NCBI GenBank assembly: GCA_017311185.1
Contig: JAESUZ010000980.1
Coordinates: forward strand, 1,240,001-1,304,000
Direction of reading: 5' to 3'
Source: Proteles cristata cristata
Taxonomy: Eukaryota; Chordata; Mammalia; Carnivora; Hyaenidae
Length of the DNA stretch: 64,000 nucleotides
The notes beneath the pieces were generated by a model that did no database searches, was not told the DNA's origin, and saw only the letters and a list, made by a program, of their open reading frames with translations. A program made the translations under genes and the position numbers. Below are positions 46,986 to 58,909 of the stretch, piece by piece. Every line of letters starts with the position of its first letter. Position 1 is the stretch's first letter.

Positions 46986-47884
46986 AGAAATGATGGCACT
47001 TGTTAGTTTTTGTTGTCAGTTTTTGACTGTTTCCTTCCATTATGCTAGAACTACATAAATATAGAAGGCTACTAACAATTTATGAAATTAGTGAAGTAGC
47101 ATCTCAATGAACCTAGTTGGAGGAACATAAGATCCTTACTGACATGCATTTACATAAAATCTGAATTGAACCCTAATGAAGCAGGTACAAGAAGAGAACA
47201 GAAGCAACGGGAATCCAGAGCTATCTAGAGGAATCCTAAGCACTAACTATCTAATAAGTATTCCAGAGAAAACTTGGGGCCTCTCTTCAGGATGACAACA
47301 GCAGGCACTTTTTGGCCATGTCAGGGAAGAATAACTTGAGTGACTGTAGTTCAAAGAGGTCTGCCATGGTACGAGCTCCATAAAGTATGAGTTACTGATT
47401 TTAGGCATTCTTTAGGAATTCATATAAAGAAAGAATACTTAGCAAGCTGCTACAATCACCCTGAGAAGAAAAGTGGTAAGATCCAGTGCAAAAAAAGATG
47501 CTGAAGCAGAACCTATCAAGTTGGCTTTACCTGACCATTGTTCTGTGGTTACAAAGATTTAATGTTAACATGGATATTTTTTTCATTATTAGAATGGTTC
47601 ACTCACACCAGACAGCAAAGACTTTCATTCTGCAATAGAGTCCTATATCCTGAGAGATCTCAAGATATGCAGACAGAGATACATGTAAGTAGTTGCACAA
47701 ATGAAATTGTTCCTTTTCAATCATGGACCTATCCAGTCCTTTTGGCTTTTTCACTGAATTTCCAAATCAAAGATGAAGCCAAAAAGAAAAAAAAAGAACT
47801 ATTTCAATAACAGCTGTCAAAATGATGGGATAAAAAATATAAAGCTTTGGGAAAAAATGAGAAAGCTTTATCACTGAGTAATAT
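46986..47884. other. Unique DNA, no gene seen
   Basis: A 90-codon open frame (47538-47810) ends in an A-rich Lys stretch and has no recognised domain. Confidence 0.5.
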
Positions 47885-47985
47885 ATGGAAATGCTGAACC
47901 ACCAGTGCCCTGGTTGTACATCTGAAACTAATATGACACTCTATGTCAACTACACTTCAATAATAAATATTAACAAGGTTTAAAA
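47885..47985 (+). mobile_element. LINE-1 3' end scrap
   Basis: 'cctggttgtacatctgaaactaatatgacactctatgtcaactacacttcaataataaat' is the carnivoran/mammalian L1 3'UTR terminus. It is about 100 bp, severely 5'-truncated, and ends in A-rich sequence. Confidence 0.75.
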
Positions 47986-48082
47986 AGAAAATTAATTTTT
48001 TTAAAAAATCGAGTTTTAAAAGGGACAGTTTATTGTATTTTTGTTATGGTATTAACAAACCAATTTAAAGTGATAGGGTACA

Positions 48083-48277
48083 GGGTCACCTGGGTGGTTT
48101 GGTCAGTTAAACGTCAGACTCTTGGTTTCCGCTCAGGTCATGATCTCATGGTTTGTGAGATAAAGCCCTGTGTCAGGCTCTGTGCTGTAGGGATTCCCTC
48201 ACTCTGCCCTTCCTTTGCTCACTCGCGTGTGCATGTGTGTTCTCTCTCTACAAACAAATAAACAAACTTAAAACAAT
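48083..48277 (+). mobile_element. Older feliform SINE
   Basis: It begins GGGTCACCTGGGTGGTTTGG and has the ACTCTTGGTTTCCGCTCAGG form. It lacks the second half of the usual GCTGACAGC...GGAGCC part (CTCTGTGCTGTAGGGATTCC) and ends CAAACAAATAAACAAACTT. The flanks 'aaagtgatagggtaca' and 'aaagtggtacgataca' form an imperfect duplication, consistent with age. Confidence 0.9.
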
Positions 48278-48440
48278 AAAGTGGTACGATACATTGTCAC
48301 ATTTCACACAGGGACATGAGGAAATTAATTAGTAAAATTGTGTATATATACACACACATCATGTATCCTATGGATATTTACCTGTAGTATGTTTGGCAGT
48401 GGTGGGCAGGGTATGTGTGTGTATATTTGAAATACTAAAT

Positions 48441-48654
48441 TTTTTTTTTTAAGTTTTATTTATTTCTAGGAGAGAGAGAGACAGCGCGAGCAGGGGAGGG
48501 TCAGAGAGAGAGGGAGTCACAGACTGAAACAGGCTCCAGGCTCTGAGCTGGCAGTCAGCACAGAACCCGATGCGGGGCCCAAACCCACGAACCGCGAGAT
48601 CATGACCTAAGCAAAAGTCGGACACTTAACCGACTGAGCCACCCAGGCGCCCCA
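48441..48654 (-). mobile_element. Young feliform SINE, minus strand
   Basis: On the minus strand it begins GGGGCGCCTGGGTGGCTCAG and ends TAGAAATAAATAAAACTT plus oligo(A). The duplication gaaatactaaat is perfect at 48429-48440 and 48655-48666. It carries GACTGCCAGCTC. It is slightly older than the copy at 2715, judging by CpG losses. Confidence 0.95.
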
Positions 48655-48964
48655 GAAATACTAAATATTTGAGAATTGCCATTGTTTTACTCAGGGTATT
48701 TTGAACTCCCTGGAGTTAGATGAAGTTGAGAAAATATGCCTAAGGAGGTGAAATCGTTACCTATTTTTTCCTTCATTGTAACCTCAATCCATTGTCTGCG
48801 ATTAGAATAAACTTTCAGGTGCAATGATGTAACTACACATCAAGTAAATCCACTATGAGTACAGTTTCTTTATCACCATCCCTAGAGATTTCATACTTAG
48901 GATATGATGAATTGGAAATCGTTGGTCTCCAACATAGGTTTCAGAAATATTGCAATGTTACTAT

Positions 48965-49410
48965 CCAGTTTTTTAAAATTCATTCATTTTTCCAAACTCT
49001 TAATGAGTGGCTACTATGTCATAGAATTTGTGCTAGGCCTTGACATAGAGATGTGTAAGACAAAAGACCTCCATCAAGTACATTTTGGTCTTCTGAGAAA
49101 AACATAAGTAAACTAGCGGGTCAGCACCACAGGCTATAATAAGGACCACAGTAAAAGCATGCAGATACTGAGAGGGATAGAGAAATGGCTTCATCCTTAG
49201 GGTAAGTGATGTTGATAAATTATAAAGGGCTCTCCAAGCAGAGCAAAGAGCAAGTGGAAATTTGGAGAAAATACCAAGTAACTGGGAAATAGCAAAGAAT
49301 TCAATATGTAGAAAAAGAGTACATATGAGGACATTGTGAGAAATAAAACTATGGGTAAAGGAGGAATGTTCTTACATATTTAATGAGCTACTCAGCCTAG
49401 GACAGAGCTA
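48965..49410 (-). mobile_element. LINE-2 (L2) fragment
   Basis: The plus strand reads 'aatgagtggctactatgtcatagaatttgtgctaggccttgacatagagatgtgtaagacaaaagacctcc', the L2 reverse-complement 3' end. It is followed by 'ataaagggctctccaagcagagcaaagagcaagtgg', which matches the more internal L2 part. Confidence 0.75.
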
Positions 49411-49464
49411 GAGGACAGTTCTCCACACATTAAGAAGCACTTCATGTGAGAAAGCATAAATCAG

Positions 49465-49680
49465 TAATTATGAGCATGGGCTCCAGAATCAAACTGTGTT
49501 GGCTAGAATCTTGTCTCCGCCACTTACTGGCTGAGTGGTCTGGAGCACAATTTTTGCCTCATGTATCTCATAATCATCTATGAAATGAAGATAAAACAGT
49601 ACTTACCTTATGGCGTGTTTAAGATATAAAGGATTAATACTTACAAAGTATTTAAAAGAGTAAATAATAAACTGCCTTAC
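49465..49680 (+). mobile_element. MIR element
   Basis: 'attatgagcatgggctccagaatcaaactgtgttggctagaatcttgtctccgccacttactggctgagtggtct' and 'atgaagataaaacagtacttaccttatggcgtg' follow the MIR consensus in order. Confidence 0.85.
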
Positions 49681-50146
49681 TATTTTTATTAAGAGAATAA
49701 AGGAGACAAGTTTCAGAGGAGGCAAGGTTGTTTGGTTCAATTATGTCATGAGAACCAATTTCACAGGGTCAGAATGTGAAGTGGGGCCTTTTTGACATAT
49801 TGGTCTGGGGACTGAGTAGGGCTTTGCCCTGAGGGAGGAAAACACTGGAAGCTGCATTGGTCTTTAACTTTGTAATGGAAATGAATGGAATTTCCTTTTG
49901 AAAAGGAAATGCTTTGGAGAAAAGATAAGGGAAAACAAGAAATCTAAGTCATGAAATGGAAGAGGACTCTAAAAAGAGAATAAAAGATTATGAGTAAGCC
50001 CTTCTTGTCTTCCCCCAAAGTCTATCAGTGGTCTTCTGCCTGTGAATGCAGTTTCCCTCTATCTTGTACTCACATCCACATAGAGTAGTAATACCTTTTA
50101 AAAAGTCTTCCCCTAAACCCACAACAGTTCTCTGAGGGATTAAAAT
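49681..50146. other. Unassigned DNA
   Basis: Possibly more decayed L2-like sequence (about 49700-49960). No gene seen. Confidence 0.4.
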
Positions 50147-50155
50147 TGCCAGCTC

Positions 50156-50301
50156 AGGGAATGCCTGGGTGGCTCAGTCAGTTGAGCATCCTAGGCTCAG
50201 GTCATGATCCCAGAGTCATGAAATGGGGCTCTGCACTGAGCACGGAGCTTATTTAAAATTCTCTCTCTCTCTCTCTCTCTCAAAAAAAAAAAAAAAAAAA
50301 G
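50156..50301 (+). mobile_element. Short feliform SINE with central deletion
   Basis: It begins AGGGAATGCCTGGGTGGCTCAG, lacks the GACTTCGGCT and CGGTTCGTGGG portions, and ends (TC)n plus A19. The duplication tgccagctc occurs at 50147-50155 and 50302-50310. The long pure A tail suggests it is not very old despite the deletions. Confidence 0.9.
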
Positions 50302-50639
50302 TGCCAGCTCTGACTGACTCTGTGCTGGTGTTAGACAGGTGACAAAGCAATGCAAACACTTCATGGTAAAGGCTTAAAATTTATTTCAAAAGTTAAAGAA
50401 TTCAGAGCCTTTACTGACACCATTAATTAAAGACTCCAAGATAGAAATATTCATATATTTTCACTCACACACACAAACGGGCTATAATACTGCAATTCAT
50501 TTCTGGCACTAAGTATCCAAACTAGTGTAAATTCCTCAAGTTAAGGTACAGTCCCCAAGAAGGCTTTTCATTTCAGATGCCAACTGTGAGTTCAGAAGTT
50601 CTCAGGCAACTCCCACTTCTGACCAACCTGCTACATATT
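50302..50639. other. Unique DNA
   Basis: No feature recognised. Confidence 0.45.
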
Positions 50640-51225
50640 TAGAGCTCTCATGATTCCTTTGGGTTTGATAGTTTTCCAGAATGATATATAGACCTCAGGG
50701 AAGTACTATAATTATGAAAATAGTTTATTATAAATGATATACATAAGGACCAGCCAAAGCAAGAGACACGTAGGGACAGGTCTAGGACAGTCCTGAGGGT
50801 TCACTCCCTAGTACATCAGGGCATGTCACTCTCTTAGTACATTAATATGTTCACCAACCAAGCCTCAGTGTCCACAGGTTTAATTGAAATTTCATTATGT
50901 AGGCACAACTGACTGAATCATGGGCCACAGGATTGAATTCAATCTCTAGCCCCTCTCTTCTTCCCAGGGTTGAGAGCATATAGTTCAAAGCCCTAACCCT
51001 CTAATCACATGGTTGGTCTTCCTGGCATGGCCTGGCCCAGTCCTGAGTCAGCACGATAGCTAAGCCATCTAAGAGTCCACCTTAAATTACATCTTAAGTG
51101 GAAACTCACTAGTCATCCCAAGGGCCCATCATGAACAAAAAGGACACTCTTATCACTCAAGAAACTCCAAAGGTTCAGAAGCTCAGTCCCAGGAATCTAG
51201 GACAAAAATTTTACACAATGCACAT
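50640..51225 (-). mobile_element. Ancient ERV LTR-like repeat, family not assigned
   Basis: On the minus strand 'aatttcaattaaacctgtggacactgaggcttggttggtgaacatattaatgtac', 'gtgaaccctcaggactgtcctagacctgtccctacgtgtctcttgctttggctgg' and 'ataataaactattttcataattatagtacttccctgag' follow the plan of an old mammalian LTR (GC-richer U3, AATAAA, short U5). Some ERV-L-related MER families look like this. The exact name could not be set. Confidence 0.5.
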
Positions 51226-54200
51226 ATACATATGTGTGTATATACACACAGTTATTTAAATGTCAAGCAGTTCAGAACTTGAAATGTTTATACGCACTGT
51301 TGTAGACACTAAGAGAATAGGAATGCTCCTGAAATTAAATAACTTAGAGTTTGATTACTGAACTGGGGTTGATATCTGGTTATGTTACATTCTGGGAGGA
51401 AAAGACAAGCATCAGAGACCATGAGCAATATAGCAGGTGCCCACTAATACAAACCTTTTCCTAGCACCAACCCTGGTGGGCTAATCATTCTTCCGCTTTT
51501 TCTAGCATCAACCTAGTCAAAAGAAGAATGAGGACAGAATTCCATTTCTCAGCAAATCTGCCCTCTTTAACATAGCTTCTCTTTATAAGACCTAGAAAAT
51601 TACAATCCTTTGAAACACTGAAATTTTGATTCACTTGGAAGCTTTTATTAAGATATAATTAATAGTTAGGAGGAACTTTACTAGACATTGGGAATGAATT
51701 GAACCATTGCCTAATTACCATACTAAGAAATTCCTTTGCAGAAAAGGCTTGGGTATCCAAATCACTTAGGAAACTTAAAAATATAATTTTAAATGAAGAG
51801 TTGTGTTGTTTATATATTGAAGCTCTCCAAAAGAATTACAAACTGGAAGCTATAAGCCTAAAATGAATATTTTAAAGCCATTAGTACACTGAGTTCCTCG
51901 ATAATTGTGCATTTTTAAATATTGTGAAAATTTAGAAGACCCTAAGTTTTTCATGAGATAAGACCTTTTGAATTTGAAATTTTATTTTATTGCTTTGCAC
52001 TTTTAATTTATCGGTTAATATATCCATTTAAATTTCAACATTTTTTGCAAATGCCTTTTATTTTTAACTCCCCAAGAATCTCTAAAACAAATGATAACGA
52101 ATAGGCAAGGCCCTCTGGCTCCACTTGTCTAACCACAGATGAAAAAAGGCATTAAACGGAGAAAGTAATCATTAAAGGATCTTTTACAGTTGGCTGAGGG
52201 ATTTTTATGATTGGTATGGGAGGGACATTAAGTTGCACATTACTCAAAGCAAAGTATAATGATATATTTTGCAAGTTAAAGAGGTTTTGCATTCTACCAA
52301 GATCATTTTCAAGAATATAGGGGAAACAGCCGAGCAGTTTCAGAGTATCTTTTTATCTAAGTGTGTTCAATTTCAGCATAATTGATCTCTAATACATTTC
52401 AAGAGCTGTGTACAAATGCCCACGATGAATGCAGAACCTGTTCAAATATTCCTCCACTGTACAGCACACCTCAACTTGAATGACCTACTCGGGTATTTAG
52501 ACCAGAAGTCCTTTTCCAACAGAAAAGTACCAACCTATTTGATACCTCGGTAAAAGTTCAGTACAGCCCCAGTCTGTGGTAACAATCACATCATAACCTC
52601 TTTGAAGGGGGCTGAACAAATATTAGGTTAGCAGTCAGATGACCACACTGTTAAACTCTGTGAATGCTGTGATTCAAGTTCTCCAATGCTACAAAGAGAA
52701 GAGGAGTATGATCACAGTAAGTGTTCTTTGGCACATAATCCTTACAAACCTAACTGGAATAATTCAAATCTCAGAAATCTTTTTTTTTTTTCCGGTTTAA
52801 GAATATCCAAGATTTCTCAAATGTGGTTGTGCATGGCCCTTACAGTGCTCCTTCTCACTGATGGCACCCAGAGATCCCACTCATTTACTCAGGAAACCAA
52901 AGTTCAGAGACAGAAAGAAACTTTTTCGAGGTCATAGTTCTCAGAATGAATGAAACTGGCAATTTAACTCACATTTTCTGACACCAAAGCCATTGTTCTT
53001 TCTCCTACACTAAGTTTCCACCCTGACTGATATACAAAATTGGACTTTATCTAAGGTTAATCTAACTTTATAACCACTAGACAAATGGGATCATCTTTTC
53101 CTATCTCTGAAGGTTGGTTCTATTTTGATTCTGTTGTGGTTGAAAGGTTTTATTATGGCTGTCCTGGGAGTTTATCCTGGTCAGAAAGAACTCAAGCAAT
53201 CAGCCTTATGTTCAGTTAATGAGTAAAGTTTAAAGGACTGCTTATTACATGCAAAATTCCTTTCCAGTCTCGATGGAGAGGAAGACATACATTTACGAAT
53301 AGAACTGTCAATCTCACACTCATACACAAGTCACATATACAAGGGTATCAACCATATCATTGTAGGAGTGACACAAGTCACATATACAAGGGTATCAACC
53401 ATATCATTGTAGGAGTATGCAATTGGAAGCAGTTTAATAATTTTCTGAGTATCACAAACATCCTACAGGTTGTTGCAATTTCAACTTCTGAAAGCCTAGC
53501 TCTAGTCACCCCAAAGCTCAAAAACTTAACTTTTACTTTGTTTCCTTTGCTTCTTATCTTTTACTCAGTAAGTGTGACATTCTTCATTTACCATCCACTG
53601 GACAGTTGCTTGGGTCTTTAGGAAGATGTATATAATTTAGACATCTAAACATTAATAATACATATATTTATTTCAACCTTGGATGAGTACAAAGGTGGTA
53701 GTATTCCAGCAATGTTTTGCATGGCCCTTCCTATATGATTTACCTTTTTACCATGTATCACTCTACTGTACAAGCAATTTAGGACCTATCAGAGAGGTGG
53801 TTAAAATATAGTCTCTGTTATAATTAGGAGCTCCCTTTTCTCATGGCTTCTCAAATTTATTTCTCAAGATGGATCAACAGATGAGGGGAAAAAATTCTAA
53901 TTATGGTGATTTTGTCCCTGCAGGTTGTAGAATGCAAAGGAAACTTGAACAGGCATTGACCTATTCTTAAAGCCCAGATTTTTAAAGCCCAACATACATC
54001 CTCACTCTTAGCCCATCAGACATGACTTTGTCTGAATTCCAACTGGAAATAGGGTTAAATATCTACCCACAGTGATTCCAGGACCTATAAAATCAGAGAA
54101 CGTAGACAGATCAACAGATCAGGAAGCATATGCCCAGACACAGAGGAAAATATTTGATGGATACATTTTCCTCATACAACAGGAAAAAGTCTGACTTTAA

Positions 54201-54484
54201 ACTACAAAAGTACCATCTTTCTGTATCAAAATTAAAAACTGAGGTAAATAGCCAAGTCAAACATAATTAACTAGAGACCCAGAAGGAGTAGAGGAGGAAA
54301 GGGAAACATGACTAACTTTATATGCCTGCACAGCCAAACCATAGCATAGCAACCTACTACTCAACAACTTACATCAGCATCACCCTTTATATTTTTCAAA
54401 GTTATTTTATGTATATTATGTCACTTAAACTGAATTTCTATCACATTTTGATAGCACTATGATATCTGAGGTATTTATATGCTA
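51226..54484. other. Repeat-poor unique DNA, no gene seen
   Basis: About 3.2 kb with no recognised transposable element, apart from the tandem duplication at 53324-53416. Around 51850-52330 there are many TAAT/ATTA words and few CpGs, a composition seen in conserved noncoding DNA, but conservation cannot be judged from one sequence. Confidence 0.45.
53324..53416. repeat. 47-bp tandem duplication, two copies
   Basis: Unit 1 spans 53324-53370 and unit 2 spans 53371-53416. All 46 shared bases are identical (start acacaagtcacatatacaag, end ttgtaggagt). The absence of any mismatch in unique, non-functional DNA implies a recent duplication. Confidence 0.95.
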
Positions 54485-54815
54485 ATTGTCCAGAACCTGT
54501 GAATATTTTTTGTTACACAGCAAAGAGCAATTTTTATTGAAGATAGAATTAAGGGAGATTACTTTGGATTATCCAGATGGACTCCAGATAATTCCAAGGA
54601 TCCTTAAAAGTGGGAAAGAAAGGCAGAAGAAGAAAGGCACAGAGAGATGCAATAGTGATGGCTCTGAAGATGGTAAAAGAGTTTCCCGTGATGGTAAAAG
54701 GAAATCTATGCCAAACTTCTGGACTAGGGACTTTAAAATAATAAATATGTATGGCTTTGAGACAATACCTCTATGATCATTTGTTATAGCATTAGTAGGA
54801 AACTAATACAACACC
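54485..54815 (+). mobile_element. MLT1-like MaLR LTR (3' part)
   Basis: 'attactttggattatccagatggactccagataattccaaggatccttaaaagtgg', 'aaacttctggactagggac' and the terminal 'catttgttatagcattagtaggaaactaatacaac' follow the same LTR family as 41165-41880. The end 'aggaaactaatacaa' is the family's LTR terminus. The 96-codon open frame across it is accidental. Confidence 0.6.
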
Positions 54816-54979
54816 CTTGAGAAATTTTAACATATACTCCCTATTCCAGCATCTGTATTCACACCTTCTCTCTTCTACTGCATGTGTATTCTTTGTGGTT
54901 AGGACTTACTGCTTTACTCATTGGGCCTCTTTGAACCTAGAACATTTAGCACAGTATTTAATTTAAATATAGTATAACT

Positions 54980-55586
54980 AGCCCCTCTGGAAAACAGTGG
55001 GGAGGTTCCTCAAAAAATTAACAATAGAACTCCCCCAGGACCCAGCAATAGCACTGCTAGGAATTTACCAAAGGGATATAGTAGTACTGATGCATAGGAG
55101 CACATGTACCCCAATGTTCATAGCAGCACTCTCAACAATAGCCAAAACATGGAAAGAGCTTAAGTGTCTATCAACGGACAAATGGATCAAGATGTGGTTT
55201 ATCCATACGATGGAATACTACATGGCAATGAAAAACAATGAAATCTGGCCATGTGTAGCACCATGGATGGACCTTGAGGGTATTATGCTGAGCGAAATAA
55301 GTCAGGCAGAAAAGTACAAATTCCATATGTTTGCATGTATAGGAGGATTAGGAGGAACTTAACGGAGGACCATGGGGGAGAAGAAGGGTGGAAATGGTGG
55401 GGGAAAGGAGAGAGGCAAACCATGAGAGACTCCAGAATGATGAGAACAAACTGAGGACTGATGGATGTTGGGGTGAGGGGGGAGATGGGCATGGAGGAGG
55501 GCACTTGTGAGGATGAGCACTGGGTGTTATATGGAAACCAACTTGACAAACTATTTGTAAAACTAAACAAATAAATAAATAAATAG
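54980..55586 (+). mobile_element. Young 5'-truncated LINE-1 with target duplication
   Basis: It contains the ORF2 C-terminal coding end and 3'UTR ('gaggaggcacttgtgaggatgagcactgggtgttatatggaaaccaa' type) and a tail of (AAAT)n. It is flanked by agtataact at 54971-54979 and 55587-55595. The reading frame of the ORF2 end is still open for 121 codons and the tail is intact, so this is the youngest LINE-1 in the window, far younger than the element at 9.1-15.2 kb. Confidence 0.93.
54997..55362 (+). pseudogene. LINE-1 ORF2 C-terminal fragment, frame still open
   Basis: A 121-codon open stretch matching the last part of the L1 ORF2 protein, downstream of the reverse transcriptase. Recognisable pieces are a PTMF-AALSTIAKTW-type segment, a HTMEYYMAMKNNE segment and the WMDLEGIMLSEISQAEK segment. 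The endonuclease and RT domains are absent because of 5' truncation, so it cannot retrotranspose itself. Confidence 0.9.
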
Positions 55587-55699
55587 AGTATAACTGACAT
55601 ACCTCTTCCTTTTTAGTTTGTGGTTAATATTTTAATCTGTGAGTCAAGTTTTCAGACTTTTGTATCATACTTTGGCATTCACATATTAACAGCCACTTT

Positions 55700-55846
55700 C
55701 TTTGAGTTCTGAGATGACCAAATTCATGTTTCATTCATTTAGTGCCTGGCATACAAAAGAAGCTTAAAATATATTTGGTAAGGAAAAGGGAAGAAGGAAG
55801 GAAGAAAGGAAGAAGAAAGAAAGAGAGGGAAGAAAGAAGGGAGTAA
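55700..55846 (+). repeat. L2/MIR 3' end trace followed by GGAA/GAAA purine tract
   Basis: 'ttcatttagtgcctggcatacaaaagaagcttaaaatatatttgg' looks like the CORE/L2 3' terminus. 55779-55846 is then an imperfect AAGG/GAAA tract. Confidence 0.6.
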
Positions 55847-57921
55847 GCTATGACACTAAGACATGACAAGCAATGCTAAATATTAAATATTAAAGAAGGC
55901 TGAAATTTACAAACTCACACAATGAACAATGCCTGCTAGTCCAGAGTAGGCCTTCTTTACACAGCTGCTTAATGGCTCTCTAAATTAGTCAATGTTTTGT
56001 TAAACAAAGGTATATCCAACTTTCTGAAGTTTAGTTGATCAGCATATTTGGGACTATTGCATATTCTATTACCTAACCTTTAACTTTTTATAATCGGTTA
56101 ATAGATTGGTTGAAGACTTCAATGGAACATGTAGTCAGGCAATAGGATGGCAACATTATGTGAATTGGAAATATTCTCTCTTCTTGTGAGGACAATTTGC
56201 AGTTTATCCTTATTTAAAAATAGAGACTTGGCAATCTTAGGCTGAAAGTGGGAAAAATCACCTAGAAGTTGCCAGTTTTAGCATAAGAATTCTGCTATAA
56301 TGTGAATCATACGACATCCCAAGATTGTGCAAGAAATTGTTTCCTTAAGAACTTTTAATATTATTAGCAATGACTGTGTCAAACCATTTTTAGACTTGGT
56401 GCCTGAACTCCTACCTTCTTTACTCTACCACAGATGCTGCTAAAATACTTCAGGTAACGTACTTTATAGGAGATTAGTGCACCAAATTGTTCCATTGCTT
56501 GAATTTTCCCTGTTAGTCTCACTTCTCTTTGGGTGGTTTTTTTATTTTACAGTTTTGTTTTTAGCATGCAAAACTGAGTTATTCCTTTAAATCACTGATT
56601 TTTTTAACTAGATGATCTTCTAACCAAGTTTATACTAATCTGAGGTTTTTACAAAACAGAGCTGTTTATCCACTAGCTGCAACTATATTTTCCTTTCTTA
56701 GTGATTAAAACTCCTAGAGCCATATGCTCATGCTTGTCTAAGTTGTATCCTTTTGGGTTTTGGCCTAAGTCTTCCCTGCTGTTGGCAAACAAAAGGAAAT
56801 GCTTCCAATATGTAGGGTTACCCCCTTGTAAAACCTGTAAACCCAAAGGGGACACTCACTTTTAGAGATGGATTTAGTTCTAAATTACCTTTCCAAAGAA
56901 GGTAATTCTCCAGACTCCCTCTCACATCCATCTGCCAAGCCAGCCACTTTGTTAGCATTAGCATGGCTTCTTGAATTTGAGAACTATAGATGGTGAAGTC
57001 ATACAAACGTAGTGGTAGGAAAATCAGGCTTCTATAAGGGTTCCTAACCAGCATGTATTATGAATGCATCCTTCACGTGCCTTCTGAGTACAGGCACAAC
57101 ACGCAACCTAAATGATTTACTAAAGGAAATCTACTGCCAGTTATACTTGCCCATCTCAGTCTATTCAGCAAGTTCTCAACGGTAAAAGAGAAAACACATT
57201 TCTTTCTAAGTAGGTCACAGATCTGAATACTATTAATGAGTTGAGCATAAGGTATTTGCTATTAATAATTTATTTTATCACTGCGGTTCCCTCAGTCTTT
57301 TTACATCTCTGTTCTAGTTTCCACTTTACTACTGTATTTACAGTACTCACAAGTGAAATTACGCCTACCTTCTTTCATTTTTAAGTCAGCGTTTCCTGAT
57401 TTTGCTGTCTCTGGTTTAAGCAGAACAAGCAATTGGCCCTGAAAATGGCCAAATGCTAGCCCTCCACACAAAAACAGACAAGAAGGACGTTCTCTTCATT
57501 AGATTTAGAATTCAGATTTCCCTTTCTTAAACTTTTACTATTTTATTTTATTAACTAAACAAATTGTGGAACCTCTCTTAGTCTCGGTCATTTTTAAAAG
57601 AAGCATAAGATTTGTTTTCTGTATTGCAAAGGAACTATGGAAATAAATGTAGTCTAGTTAATTGAGATGTAATTTATATTTCCTCATAAAATCAGTATCC
57701 TCTAATGGGTATTTTTGTTTTCTTAAAGTTTATAGCCAACCACATTGGGATCTGAATATTTCCATAGTGGACATATTTAGAGTATCACCATTTATTTAAA
57801 GAAAGGCAGTAAATTTTTTTGGATGGAGAAAGATTCCTTATTTAGCTGTTTCTACTTGTCACAAAATTTAATCCCTACTAATGATAGGAAAATACGTTGT
57901 ATTAGAAAGCACATTTGTCAT
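55847..57921. other. Unique AT-rich DNA, no gene seen
   Basis: Two minus-strand open frames of 60 and 78 codons (56673-56855, 56818-57054) overlap slightly in different frames. They show no recognised domain, and no splice logic links them. No repeats were assigned. Confidence 0.5.
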
Positions 57922-58108
57922 GGGATGCCAGAGGGCTCAGTCGGTTAAGCGTCCAACTCTTGATCTCGGCTCAAGTCGTAATCGCGCGGTTCAAGGGTTC
58001 AAGCCTCATGTTGGGCTCTGTGCTGACAATGTGGAGCCGGTTCGGTATTCTCTCTCTCCTTCTCTCTCTCACTCTCTATCTCAAAATAAACTGTAAAATA
58101 ATTTTTAA
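57922..58108 (+). mobile_element. Older feliform SINE
   Basis: It begins GGGATGCCAGAGGGCTCAGTCG, and has AACTCTTGATCTCGGCTCAAG and GTTCAAGGGTTCAAGCC. It is deleted at GCTGACAATGTGGAGCC and ends (TC)n, TCAAAATAAACTG. The ACTCTTGATCTCGG form places it with the older group, yet several CpGs (GTAATCGCGCGG) persist. Confidence 0.9.
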
Positions 58109-58437
58109 AAGTGCATCTTGTCACCAAGTTAATGCTAACTGTCACCTGCATACCACTCTCCCCAGAACGGATGGCATTGGTGGAGTGGGAGGGTGGGCAG
58201 AGGAGTCAACATCTGTGTTGCACATTGTTCAAAAAAAGAAAACTTTCAAAATTATTGTACTCAAGACACACAATACCAGAAATTCATGGGAGAATTAAAC
58301 ATCTAAAACACTTAGCATACCTACAGAACAGCTTTGTGTTTCTCAAAATTAAATAAAACAGAAGCACCGTTTAGATTTCAAGAGTAGAACATGTCCATTT
58401 TAGAAGCGCTAAGCTATATACAAGTATATATAAAATT
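58109..58437. other. Unique DNA
   Basis: Nothing recognised. Overlapping open frames (57915-58298 and 58111-58356) begin in or next to the SINE and are not gene candidates. Confidence 0.5.
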
Positions 58438-58580
58438 TAATCCTTACAAAAACTGTATGAATTAGGTATTATTATTCCCATTTTATTGATGAAAAGACTG
58501 AAGTACAAATGGAAAAGGTAATTGGCTCAAAGGTCAAAAAGCCATATAGGGTAGTCATGGAGCCTGAATTATTATCACAT
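58438..58580 (-). mobile_element. MIR fragment
   Basis: 'aatccttacaaaaactgtatgaattaggtattattattcccattttattgatgaaaagactgaagtac' is the MIR core on the reverse strand, followed by a weak match to the tRNA side. Confidence 0.8.
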
Positions 58581-58688
58581 TGCTTATTAGATTGTTTAAG
58601 ACAGAAAAACAAAATATATGTTATCACTCTGAATTACCCTTTCCACTTGGTTTATTATTTTCAGTCCCAATGTTAAATTTAAAATGAA

Positions 58689-58900
58689 TTTTATTTTAAG
58701 TTTATTTATTTATTTTGAGAGAGACAGAGAAAGTGCAACTGAGGGAGGGGCGGGGGGGGAGGGGGAAGAGAACCCCACGTAGGCTCTGTGCTGTCAGCTC
58801 AGAGTCCAACACAGGGCTTGAACTCACGAAACAGTGAGATCATGACCTGAGCAGAAATAGAAAGTCAGGCACTAAACCGACTGAGCCACACAGGCACCCC
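58689..58900 (-). mobile_element. Feliform SINE with G-rich segment
   Basis: On the minus strand it begins GGGGTGCCTGTGTGGCTCAG and ends CAAAATAAATAAATAAACTT. The duplication taaaatgaa occurs at 58680-58688 and 58901-58909. The pyrimidine block is C-rich (plus strand 58744-58765 is G-rich with a G8 run), unlike the (TC)n of other copies. Confidence 0.93.
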
Positions 58901-58909
58901 TAAAATGAA

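Noticed and set aside
57915..58298. 127-codon open frame as a gene
   Set aside because: The first half is SINE sequence, and the remainder is unique DNA without domain or splice evidence.
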